This document shows, piece after piece, positions 1 to 9,600 of a stretch of 64,000 nt of DNA (the first letter of the stretch is position 1; each line of letters starts with the position of its first letter). The DNA comes from Lentihominibacter hominis. Its GTDB lineage: Bacteria > Bacillota > Clostridia > Peptostreptococcales > Anaerovoracaceae. A program made the translations under genes and the position numbers. Where the stretch lies: contig NZ_JACRTA010000001.1 of the NCBI RefSeq assembly GCF_014385065.1, forward strand, positions 744,001 through 808,000, read 5' to 3'. The notes under the pieces are model-generated. The model did not search any database and was not told where the DNA came from. It saw only the letters and a program-made list of their open reading frames with translations.

Positions 1-966
1 ATAACATTGCCGGCTCTTCTCATTAAGCCATTCCTGATCCACCAGAGGCTGAGAACAAAACCCCGGACGATCTGAATAATCCTCAACCATATATCCTGTA
101 TATGCCAGAGGCGTTCCATCTATAAAACCTTTCAGCCCTAAAAACCTCAGCTTATCCGAATTATACTCGTCTCTGAGCTTTATTGCCTCTTGTATATCCA
201 TTTCCATATGAGGAGCAAAAAATACTCTCATTTTCAGCTGATTCTTCTTTTCAAGACGCCTGCATGCTTTATGCTTCATTATCCTCATTACATGAACAGC
301 CCCAATGGAGGTTATTCCCTTACTGTGAGCAACATCCATAAAAGCCTTTATCATCTCCTCTTCCATAACAGAAGATGCATTGAGGGCTTTTTCCGTCACC
401 ATCTCCATGGCAGGCTGTTCAAGAAAAAATCCTGTAGGCTCTCCATCTTCATCTCTGCCTATCGTTCCTCCTTCAGGATCAGGAGTATTTCTGTCAATGC
501 CACACAGCTCAAGGGTCTTACTGTTTACCCATACTGAATGTAATTCATTATTAAAAGCTATTACCGGCCGATCAGGAAAGTACTTATCCAATGACGCCTT
601 ACTCGGCAACTTTGCCTCTGGCCATCTGTAATTATGCCATCTGAAACCTATGACCCATTCGTCATTTCGTTTTTTGTAAGCATCATAAAGCATTTTTGCA
701 GCCTCTTCTTCTGTATTTGATTCATATATATCTACAGTTCCGGCATGCAAAGCGCCGAGAAACAAATGTACATGCCCATCTATAAGCCCCGCTGTCACAG
801 TTCTGTCACCACAGTCTTTTATTTCATATTTACAAGGATCGTTATACTTATCTGTATCTCCTTTTACCACAGATTTTATCTTATTTCCCTCAATCTCTAT
901 ATAACCTGCAAAGGGAGTATCGGCAACACTATCGTAAATACATGAGCTTTTCAATACTAAATTCAT
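1..966 (-). CDS. YtcJ-type amidohydrolase, 3' end beyond window
   Basis: The minus-strand frame is open for 322 codons from an ATG at 966 and runs off the window, so roughly the N-terminal 60% is present. It is a close paralog of the next gene: both begin MNLVLKS and share GHVHLF/GHIHLF (the metal-binding HxH), the FRWxNYRWP stretch and HMEMDI. The family (YtcJ/AepA/NfdA-like, amidohydrolase superfamily) hydrolyses amide-type bonds with one or two metal ions. The substrate cannot be read from sequence. The start follows GGAAGACGCA, a weak ribosome-binding site. The same gene order and high identity point to a tandem duplication. The C-terminal metal ligands (HACGDGA, GTDFP in the paralog) lie outside the window. 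Confidence 0.85.
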   Translation of the reverse strand, partial: MNLVLKSSCIYDSVADTPFAGYIEIEGNKIKSVVKGDTDKYNDPCKYEIKDCGDRTVTAGLIDGHVHLFLGALHAGTVDIYESNTEEEAAKMLYDAYKKRNDEWVIGFRWHNYRWPEAKLPSKASLDKYFPDRPVIAFNNELHSVWVNSKTLELCGIDRNTPDPEGGTIGRDEDGEPTGFFLEQPAMEMVTEKALNASSVMEEEMIKAFMDVAHSKGITSIGAVHVMRIMKHKACRRLEKKNQLKMRVFFAPHMEMDIQEAIKLRDEYNSDKLRFLGLKGFIDGTPLAYTGYMVEDYSDRPGFCSQPLVDQEWLNEKSRQCY

Positions 967-1043
967 TGCGTCTTCCTTTCTGCGGCAGCAGCCGCCAACT
1001 GCAAAGCCAGAGGAAAACAACATTCTCTCTGGCTTTCAAAAGC

Positions 1044-2639
1044 TTATAGTTTATCGTAAACAACTTCTCCGTCGAACACAGTCATCACCGTTTCAGTGGA
1101 AAGCATATCATCAGTATCTTCAAATATGTTACGACTGAATACATTTATATCTGCAAGCTTTCCTTCTTCCAGAGAACCCAATTTATCTTCCATGCACATC
1201 ATATAGGCAGGCCCTATAGTTGAATTTTTTAGAGCCTCGGATACCGTGAATTTTTCCTGCGGATTCCAACCTTCCTCAGGAAGATTATCCTCCATTCTTC
1301 TCTTGACTGCCCTGTACACCGAATCTACAGGATCCAAGTCTACGATAGGAAAATCCGTACCAAAGGCTACCTGCGCGCCGTTTTTCTCCAGCGTCTTTCC
1401 TATCCACGACAGGCGCACCCTCTTTTCATCCATCATATCAAATATAGGATGCTTTTCCAGCGACTCCATTAACATATGGCACGGCTGTATGCTGGCTATG
1501 GTATTAGTCTTTGCGAATCTTCCGATATCATCTTCATGGATTACCTCTATATGCTCGATAGTATTCCTCACATCCTTTTCGCCCAGCTCTTTTCTGGCTA
1601 TTTCAAAGGCGTCCAGCGCCATTCTTACCGCTCCGTCTCCGCAGGCGTGAAGCCTCATGGCAATATCGTTCTTATAACATTCTCTGCTTTTTTCATAAAG
1701 CCATTCTCTATCTACGAGAGGTTCCGAACGAAAACCCGGGCGATCTGCATAAGGCTCTACCATATATCCCGTATATCCCAGCGGTGTTCCATCAAGGAAA
1801 CCTTTCAGTCCCAAAAATCTCAGCTTATCTGAAGTATATTCTTTCTTAAGCTTAATTGCTTCATCTATATCCATCTCCATGTGAGGAGCAAAGAAAACTC
1901 TGACCTTGAGCTTATTCTTTTCTTCAAGACGTCTGCAAGCTTCATTCTTCATTATTCTGAGGACATGAACTGCACCTACTGTGGTAACGCCTTTGGTGTG
2001 AGCCATATTTATAAAACCTTCTATCAACTCTTCTTCTCTCTCAGGCGAAACGTCAAGGGCCTCTTTGGTAACAAGCTCCATGGCAGGCTGCTCCAACAGA
2101 TATCCTGTAGGTTCGCCGTTCTCATCTCTTGCTATAGTACCGCCCTGTGGATCGGGAGTCTCCTTGTTGATGCCGCAAATCTCCAAAGTTTTACTGTTTA
2201 CCCATACGGCGTGCAGCTCATCATTAAACGCGATTACAGGACGATCCGGGAAATATTTGTCAAGGGATTCCTTGCTGGGAAGCTTGGAATCAGGCCATCT
2301 GTAGTTAGACCATCTAAATCCCAGCACCCATTCATCGTCGCGGTCTTTATAAAATTCATACAGCTTCTCCGCAGCCTCTTCTTCCGTATCTGTAAAATAA
2401 AGATCTATGGTAGCATTATACAAAGACCCCAAAAACAGATGTATATGTCCGTCCATCAGCCCTGCTGTTATTGTTTTGTTGCCGCAGTCCTTAACTTCGT
2501 ACATGGACGGATTATTATACTTATCCGTTTCGCCTTTCACCACATCTTTGATCCTGTTACCTTCAATTTCTATGTATCCCGCAAACGGAGTGTCACTGAT
2601 GCTGTCAAAAATACATGTACTTTTCAATACTAAATTCAT
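1044..2639 (-). CDS. YtcJ-type amidohydrolase
   Basis: This 531-residue cytosolic metal-dependent hydrolase has the full set of amidohydrolase-superfamily motifs: HxH at residues 65-67 (GHIHLF), HACGDGA near 331, NTIEHIE near 362 and the catalytic-Asp motif GTDFP near 436, then a C-terminal beta segment (ADINVFSRN). There is no signal peptide. Start ATG follows AGGGGGATAT. It lies 77 bp upstream of its own tandem copy, same strand, and divergent from the AraC-type regulator, which is the natural candidate to control it. A paralogous gene at 16.65 kb is co-transcribed with an APC permease. I infer hydrolysis of an imported N-acyl or amide compound; the family is too broad to name the substrate. 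Confidence 0.88.
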   Translation of the reverse strand: MNLVLKSTCIFDSISDTPFAGYIEIEGNRIKDVVKGETDKYNNPSMYEVKDCGNKTITAGLMDGHIHLFLGSLYNATIDLYFTDTEEEAAEKLYEFYKDRDDEWVLGFRWSNYRWPDSKLPSKESLDKYFPDRPVIAFNDELHAVWVNSKTLEICGINKETPDPQGGTIARDENGEPTGYLLEQPAMELVTKEALDVSPEREEELIEGFINMAHTKGVTTVGAVHVLRIMKNEACRRLEEKNKLKVRVFFAPHMEMDIDEAIKLKKEYTSDKLRFLGLKGFLDGTPLGYTGYMVEPYADRPGFRSEPLVDREWLYEKSRECYKNDIAMRLHACGDGAVRMALDAFEIARKELGEKDVRNTIEHIEVIHEDDIGRFAKTNTIASIQPCHMLMESLEKHPIFDMMDEKRVRLSWIGKTLEKNGAQVAFGTDFPIVDLDPVDSVYRAVKRRMEDNLPEEGWNPQEKFTVSEALKNSTIGPAYMMCMEDKLGSLEEGKLADINVFSRNIFEDTDDMLSTETVMTVFDGEVVYDKL

Positions 2640-2787
2640 AATATCCCCCTATTCTGCAGACATCCAAATGCCTGATGCTCTGTCTTCCGGTTTGTTTTTT
2701 TGTAATAATAATATACTGCAATTAAAATTATCCGTAAATTCTTTTATTGCTAATTCTTTTAATATTCAGAAAAAACATTTGTCTTTT

Positions 2788-2817
2788 TTGCTCCTTTTTT
2801 TTATAATATATACACAA
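2788..2817 (+). promoter_or_regulatory. Candidate sigma-A promoter of the AraC-type gene
   Basis: TTGCTC (2788-2793), an 18-bp spacer and TATAAT (2812-2817) lie 35 bp before the regulator start, in the AT-rich divergent gap to the amidohydrolase genes. The rest of the gap (2640-2787) shows no other clear element. The -35 is imperfect but recurs before two other genes here. Confidence 0.45.
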
Positions 2818-2852
2818 ATAGCAACTAAGTTCTACAAAGGTCAAGGTGTATT

Positions 2853-4565
2853 ATGCTGAAAAATATAACTTACGAAAAAGACTTGCCCGTTAAAATAGAG
2901 ATCGCCTCTGTTTCAAACTATCCTATACATATGCATCCCGATATCCAGCTTATATATGTGCTGGAGGGACATGTAGATCTTAATCTGACATTTAAAACAT
3001 ATCGTCTTAAAAAAAATGATTTCCGTTACATACACAGCGAAGATATCCATTCTCTCAGCTCTGAAGACAACAGTAACATTGTACTTATCCTGAGCGTCGA
3101 CATAGAATATCTGGAAAAAATATTTCCCAATATACGTACTGCCGTCATCACTATGCCGACAGACAAGACGCTGCTGCTTTACAATAATCAGCAGCTCCAG
3201 CTCAAATACTGTATTTTTCTGCTCCTAGACGAATTCCTCAAACGTACTGAAGGATTTCACACACGTGTAAAAAAGACACTGAAAACTATATTCGGAATCA
3301 TTTACCGCGAATTCCGAGGATTTACAGTGGATAGAGAACACAAAGCATTCGTCTACAAAAGGCTTCAAGACATAAGACAAACTGAACGGCTGGGAGAAAT
3401 AATTGATGATATCTATAAAAATTATGTAGAACCTTCCACTCTTGAAGAGATTGCATCAAGACAAAACCTGAATCCTTACTATCTGTCTCATTTATTTTCT
3501 CAAACTATAGGTATAAACTACAGAGATTTCATAAATATGGTCCGGGTAGAAACATCAGAATACGACCTTCTGTCCTCCGATCTTTCTATATCCCATATAG
3601 CTTTAAGTTCCGGTTTTTCAAACTCTTCTTATTACAATAAACATTTTACGTTCTGGTTTGGCATGTCGCCCCAGGAATACAGAAAGAAGTATATAGATAA
3701 AACCATAGCAAAAATGGAACCCAACATCAAATTTTATAATATAAAAGACTGCTCCGAAGTCATACATAAAAATCTTGACAGCCTTAAGACATCCTTCGGC
3801 GACTTACCCACCGAACCTGTAAGCCAGACAATCCAAATAGATCAGATAGATTTCACTGATTCTCTAAAAATTCATACCGGACTTGTCTGCCATAACCCGG
3901 ATCTCCTCGATCTGCCGGATGATTACTTCTGTCATGATAAATTGCTCAGTCCCGACTTCATAAGAAAATACTTCTCTTCTGTGAAAATAATAATAGACAG
4001 CCATCCACACAAAAAAGGAGACAGCATCAAACCGGACATGTACAGTAGTATTAAAAGTACACTAGACAGCATAGTGACAAAACATACCTGCAGTTTCAGT
4101 CTGGGGTCAACACAAAATGATGAAACTATCTATACCCTCGGATATATAAAAACTCCCCTTTATTATCTGCTGCGTTTTTTCACTCAAAAATATGAAAGTA
4201 TATATGTAGACACATACTATATAATATTAAAAAAAGAATCATCTTATCACATTTTATGCTGGAACCTGAATCTTACACATGAAAAGGAACTAACCATAAA
4301 ATCAGAAAGTATCTCTGCCGGAAATTTCGTTACCATAAGCAAAATAAATATAGACGATTACTCCAGATACCTATCCGAGATACATCGCATATATCCAAAA
4401 AAGCACTATGAAGATATGCACTGCGAAACCGTAAAAAGGATACTGGAACAGAAACTGTTTTCCCAGGAGACATCATTTTTTACTGAAGGCCGCATCAATA
4501 TACCAACCCACCTTCATAGTAAAAGCATCTGTTTCATCAGCATAACATCAACTGTAGAGCAGTAA
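2853..4565 (+). CDS. AraC-type regulator with large unassigned C-terminal domain
   Basis: This 570-residue protein starts with a cupin-like sensor part (HMHPDIQLIYVLEGH, residues ~27-41). The DNA-binding region at about residues 188-292 holds two helix-turn-helix motifs (LEEIASRQNLNPYYLSHLF, and IALSSGFSNSSYYNKHF ending in MSPQEYRKKY, typical of AraC/XylS). Standard AraC proteins end here, but this one continues for about 275 residues of unrecognised sequence that may bind a second ligand. It is divergent from the tandem amidohydrolases and upstream of an APC permease, so it likely controls both sides in response to the transported compound. AAGGTG four bases before the ATG is a weak ribosome-binding site. 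A hairpin terminator follows the stop immediately. Confidence 0.85.
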   Translation: MLKNITYEKDLPVKIEIASVSNYPIHMHPDIQLIYVLEGHVDLNLTFKTYRLKKNDFRYIHSEDIHSLSSEDNSNIVLILSVDIEYLEKIFPNIRTAVITMPTDKTLLLYNNQQLQLKYCIFLLLDEFLKRTEGFHTRVKKTLKTIFGIIYREFRGFTVDREHKAFVYKRLQDIRQTERLGEIIDDIYKNYVEPSTLEEIASRQNLNPYYLSHLFSQTIGINYRDFINMVRVETSEYDLLSSDLSISHIALSSGFSNSSYYNKHFTFWFGMSPQEYRKKYIDKTIAKMEPNIKFYNIKDCSEVIHKNLDSLKTSFGDLPTEPVSQTIQIDQIDFTDSLKIHTGLVCHNPDLLDLPDDYFCHDKLLSPDFIRKYFSSVKIIIDSHPHKKGDSIKPDMYSSIKSTLDSIVTKHTCSFSLGSTQNDETIYTLGYIKTPLYYLLRFFTQKYESIYVDTYYIILKKESSYHILCWNLNLTHEKELTIKSESISAGNFVTISKINIDDYSRYLSEIHRIYPKKHYEDMHCETVKRILEQKLFSQETSFFTEGRINIPTHLHSKSICFISITSTVEQ

Positions 4566-4568
4566 ATC

Positions 4569-4609
4569 AAAATGCCTGAGATCAGACATAATTTGATCTT
4601 AGGCATTTT
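4569..4609 (+). terminator. Rho-independent terminator after the AraC-type gene
   Basis: AAAATGCCTGAGATCA pairs with TTGATCTTAGGCATTTT with one mismatch. The A-rich left and T-rich right arms make it usable in both directions. The 14-bp left arm AAAATGCCTGAGAT recurs at 4671-4684, starting a second, weaker hairpin. Confidence 0.75.
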
Positions 4610-4799
4610 AATATCTTTATTGCTGTTATTCCTTAGGTTTGAAGACAAACAGCAACATAATACGGGATTTAAAATGCCTGAGATTTAAAAATCGGCAATC
4701 CGAATAGCAAGAATAATATATAATTTTCTGAAAACATCTTGTAATCTAAACATACCCAAAGGAGGGGTGTATTTTCCGGAAAAAATAAAACTAATTTCG

Positions 4800-4856
4800 C
4801 CGATATTTTTCATCGGTAAACTTTGTTACATTCAGTCAATATCGCAAAGCGATATT
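4800..4856 (+). promoter_or_regulatory. Two inverted repeats in the permease leader
   Basis: The 335-bp gap before the permease holds CCGAT/ATCGG (4800-4804 with 4812-4816) and a perfect 8-bp dyad AATATCGC-AAA-GCGATATT (4838-4856) followed by TTCT. The second ends 44 bp before the start codon. It could be an operator or an RNA hairpin. A GGAGG at 4761-4767 has no long reading frame behind it. Confidence 0.4.
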
Positions 4857-4900
4857 TTCTGCATAATAAAAACTGATATATTTTAAAAAGGAGGAGTAAA

Positions 4901-6559
4901 ATGAGCAACAGATCTGATACTCATACCGAAGTAGCAAATGGCTCTGCCACAATGCATAAAACCAGATTTTCTCTGGCCGGAATAGTATTTCTCATATTTT
5001 GTATGTGCGCTGCGGGAGCTTTCGGTGTCGAAGATATGATCCCAAGTGTGGGACCGGGGCTGACTATAGCCTTACTGGTTATAATACCCATTCTATGGGC
5101 TGCACCTATGGGGATCTACACAGCTGAATTAGGAGCCTTAGCACCTGTTGACGCAGGTCCTTATGTATGGATGAAAATGGCTTACGGAGAAATGTGGGGA
5201 TTCTGCATGAACTGGTGGCTCATGCTTGCCATCTATCTGGGACAGGCCGCATATGTTGTTATCGCTGTAGGGTACATAGGGAAAGTTATCGCTCTGACAC
5301 CTCTGGCCGCCACTATAATAAAGGTAGCCATTGTAGTGATCCTAACTATTGTAAATCTTATAGGGCTAAAGGAAGTCAGCATTCTCAGTACAGTTTTCTC
5401 CATAATAATTATAGTAATGTTCGCACTTGTAACCATAGTAGGTTTTGCAAACTGGAACTATAATCCGATAGAACCATTTATTCCTGAAGGTTCTGATATA
5501 GTAAGCAGTTTAGGTACCGGCCTCGCCATAGGTATATGGCTGTATTGCGGTTACATACAAATATCAAATCTGGGAGGAGAAATATCCAATCCGGAAATCG
5601 TTCCAAAAGGAATGAAAGTATCCATTATAATAATCGCACTCAATTTCCTGTTGCCTACTATTGCAGGTTTGGCTTCTCTGGGAAATTACGCAAACTGGGG
5701 AACAGGTATCGAAGAAGGCGCCCTTAATTATTCATCGGTGCTCATACATTATACAGGCCCTGCCTTGGGAATCGCTTTTATGATAATGGCTGTAATATCA
5801 TCATGTTCAACTACAAATTCTGTTATCGCCAGCGGATCAAGACTTTTCCTTATATTAGCAGAAGACAATTTATGTCCGGGATTCCTGTCTAAGCTAACAA
5901 AGAAAAGCAAAATGCCTTTTTGGCCGATAATAATTCTGGCAGTTGTTACCATTATATTTGTCAATTTTGACTTTTCTATGATAGTAAACATTGTTTCTCC
6001 TGTTTTATTCATACTTTATGTAGGACTTGCCTTTGCTTTTCTGAAAATAAGGAAAAAGTATCCTGTCGAAGAAAGAACCGTATGGTATGCAAAGGGAGGA
6101 AAAGCTCTAAAAGCCTATGTCATAGGAGGAATGTTCCTGATTGGTTTCATCGGTATCATGGTAAACGGACTGGAATTTTTTACATTCAGTTTTCTCATAA
6201 CCATTTCAGGTCTTATAGCTTATATAGCCTTTAAACGATTGTATGGTGGTCTATACAAAAATCAGCCTGAAAAATATCCGATCAACCCTAAGACAAAATT
6301 AGCTCAGGGAGATATATGGAGAATGGGAATCTTTTTCATAATATTTGGACTGCTGATGTTCGCAGGATCCTTCATCATTTCATGGTATGAAGGTTCATGG
6401 GGCCCTGCATATTATCTGGAAACATATGGAGAAGGACTGCTGAGTAATTTCTATGGTATGATCTCCATATGCAGATGGTGCGGTCTAGGCGGCGCTATAT
6501 TAGGAGTGATCCTGTTTATTATTGGCTGCAAAACGGATAAGATTTCTGATACAAAATAA
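4901..6559 (+). CDS. APC-superfamily amino acid permease
   Basis: This 552-residue protein has about 12 hydrophobic segments, starting with an N-terminal APC signature (AAGAFGVEDMIPSVGPGL) like that of amino acid/polyamine antiporters. The C-terminal hydrophilic loop WGPAYYLETYGEGLLS is nearly repeated in the permease at 18.3 kb (WGPAYYAEMYGSGLLS), so the two are paralogs. The start is set by AAAAGGAGGAG. It should import or exchange an amino acid or derivative across the cytoplasmic membrane. Its neighbours, an AraC-type regulator and amidohydrolases, suggest that the substrate is hydrolysed inside. The specific substrate is unknown. Confidence 0.88.
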   Translation: MSNRSDTHTEVANGSATMHKTRFSLAGIVFLIFCMCAAGAFGVEDMIPSVGPGLTIALLVIIPILWAAPMGIYTAELGALAPVDAGPYVWMKMAYGEMWGFCMNWWLMLAIYLGQAAYVVIAVGYIGKVIALTPLAATIIKVAIVVILTIVNLIGLKEVSILSTVFSIIIIVMFALVTIVGFANWNYNPIEPFIPEGSDIVSSLGTGLAIGIWLYCGYIQISNLGGEISNPEIVPKGMKVSIIIIALNFLLPTIAGLASLGNYANWGTGIEEGALNYSSVLIHYTGPALGIAFMIMAVISSCSTTNSVIASGSRLFLILAEDNLCPGFLSKLTKKSKMPFWPIIILAVVTIIFVNFDFSMIVNIVSPVLFILYVGLAFAFLKIRKKYPVEERTVWYAKGGKALKAYVIGGMFLIGFIGIMVNGLEFFTFSFLITISGLIAYIAFKRLYGGLYKNQPEKYPINPKTKLAQGDIWRMGIFFIIFGLLMFAGSFIISWYEGSWGPAYYLETYGEGLLSNFYGMISICRWCGLGGAILGVILFIIGCKTDKISDTK

Positions 6560-6653
6560 ACATATATTTTACAAATTACATTTCTTTGTTTAACTTATAT
6601 GATATTATACATATATGTATTAACATTCGATACCGCAGCGAGGAGAAAAAGTT

Positions 6654-9600
6654 ATGAAAACAAAGATCTTAACAAAAAAAATTAAAATTCATATTACCGC
6701 AGTCACTTTGGCTGCGGTAATGTTCTGTACGATCCCTGTTTTTACATGGACAGGCATAGCACAAACAGTTTCGGCACAGGAAAAAACATCATCCATAGAT
6801 AAAGACGGTACAGACGGTTATTCCGGCAATTCACTCTTTGCCGAAAATCTCGATTTCACAATAAGCTCCAATGATGAGCTATCTAAAACTCAGCCTCTGG
6901 GGATTAATCAAGATCAGGCCGCAGGCTCACCGGCAACCCCCGCAAAAAACACGGCAAATGAAGGCAGATGTGGTATGATGTCTCTTACGCACACTGATTT
7001 TCCTGAACTTCAACCGAGCCCACAGAAAAGATCAAAAACCGACAGCTCTTACAATATAGGAGATACTAAAACTATTTACAGTGACTATTATAACGGTCGT
7101 CCTGCCAGCTTCCAAATCGAAGTTGCCGCCGTAGGCGATACATGTACCATATGGAGAAGTGTGGAATACAGAAACTTTTTAACAAATGATCAGGCAAAAT
7201 CTTATGCCGACGATATAGATAAGAAAATCAACAACTCCATGAAGGCTGCTTTCGGTGACTGGAGCCTTGCAGATGTAGACGGAGACGGTAAGACAGCCTT
7301 TGTTTTTTATCCCATGGACTTTGCAGGATTCTTTTATGCAGCCGACTTGTTCACGCAAGAAGAATACGAATACGCCACAGGAAATGTTATGGATATGCTC
7401 CACATGGGAACAGCCCAGACAGACAGCACAATAACACTGAGCACCCTGGCTCATGAGCTTCAGCATCTCGTGAACTTCGCACAGACCGGAGGTTTTTGCG
7501 ATTCATGGCTTAATGAAATGTTTTCACAAAGCGCTATAGCCGTTACAGGTCTGGCGACAACCAATTCGGTCTATGAAGTGGATGCGCTTGTAGAATTCAC
7601 TAATAAAAACGGATATTCTTCGCCTTTTATATATAAAGACTATTATGTTCCCGACAATGAAATGACAGTCTATCCTTACGGAAGCTGGTACCTTTTCGGC
7701 AGATATCTTGCAAATCAAACAAAAGGCCTTCCCGGAGGCGGAGATTCTATATATAAAACCATTTTAGACAAACAAACAGGAGAAAACAATCTCGGCCTGA
7801 ACGAAATCGAATCTGCGCTGAAAGATACAGGATACATCGCAAAGGACGGTAAAGCCTCCAATATAGAAGAAGTAATTACCAATTATAATATTGCCCTGTA
7901 TCTTAGAGAAGCATCAGGTATCTACTCCCTCAGCAGCGACAGCAAAAATCCATCTAATGTAGACGGTGTGCAGGTAGACAAAATTTTTGAAAGTTCAATA
8001 GACCTGAAAGAAATCCCCGGAGGCGGAGCTGCGACACTTCTCATAAATGACAGCAGTTTTCCTATAATTCCCGAATCACCTGGAGAAGATATATGTTTTG
8101 CAGGCATACAGACTGAGTTTATGTACGGAGCCTATGCTGAAAATGCAAGAAAAAACATGACATGGGGAGATAAAATAACCCTTGTCTGCATGGATACTGA
8201 CTCCGAAATACGATATACCACAGATGGAACAGATCCGCTTACTAACGGCAAAATATACAGCGAGCCTGTGACTGTTACGGAGCCTATGATCCTTTCTTTC
8301 TGTACAGTAAACAAAACCGGCAATCACTCGCGTACCGAAACAATAAAAATAACAGAAGTTGCAGCCGGAGACGTAAATGCCAGCCAGTCTTCCGGTTTCT
8401 TGGAAAAAGGTACGCAAATTACACTTTCCACTAATATGGACGGCGCTGTAATAAGATATACAACAGATGGAAGCACACCTTCCAAAGATAAGGGAACTAT
8501 TTATAAAAACGCCATTACAATAGAAGAGACAACTACTTTAAAAGTACTTTCATATTCATCTGTTAATGATAAAATTCTTCCCAGCAATATAAAAACTTTT
8601 GTATATGAGGTCGGCGAGGGAAAAGGCGACAGATATGAAGCAAATAATACAAAAAATGATGCCACAGCCCTGAGCTTTCCGGGAGAAATCGAGGCTACAA
8701 TTCATAATTCCGAAGATATTGACTGGTACAGCTTTACACTTGATAACAAAGCAGATCTCAGCCTTACTCTAACGCCTCCTGCAGACATATCTGTCGGTCT
8801 TTATCTATATGACGAAACAGGAAAAGAACTGAAAAAATCAGTACATGACAATAAATCACAGAACATACGATATGAGGCAGGCTCGGGAAAATATTTTCTC
8901 AAAGTAAAAAGTCTCGATAAAACTTTTTCACAGAAAAATACATATAAACTCAGCCTGAAAAAAGAACTGAACTCTGATGCTATAAAAGACCTTGATTTTT
9001 CCGAAAAAAACATGCTTACAGCACTTACAGACAAAGATGGAAGCAGCTACGCTTATAACACAGGAATTAACGGCGGAGGACACTTCCTTATGTCAATGGC
9101 TTACTTCTCCAATTGGGACGGTCCTGTAAACGAAAATGATGATCCTTATCCTTCTCCGGGAAAAGAAGAAAGTTCAAACTACGATTATAAAGACTTATCT
9201 TCAAAGGCAGAATATCATATCCAAAATGCACTTTATCTGCCAAACGAAACTAATGAAAGCTTTATTGAACATGTTAAAAACGGCGTTTACAATTACGGCG
9301 CTGCAGACATTTATATTCTTGCCGCCAACGCTTACTATACACCTGACGGATTGAACTGGTACATCGATGAGGCTTATGAATATCCGACTCGAAATGATGG
9401 CGGACATATTGTTACCATAGTAGGCTGGGATGACAATTACAAAAAAGAAAATTTTAAGGGTAATCCGAATTATACCGGGGGCAATGAGCTTCCTCAGCCA
9501 AAAAATGACGGAGCCTTCATCGTTAAAAACTCATGGGGAGAAAATACCGGCGATAACGGATATTTTTATCTTTCATATGAAGATGCTTTTATGACAACCA

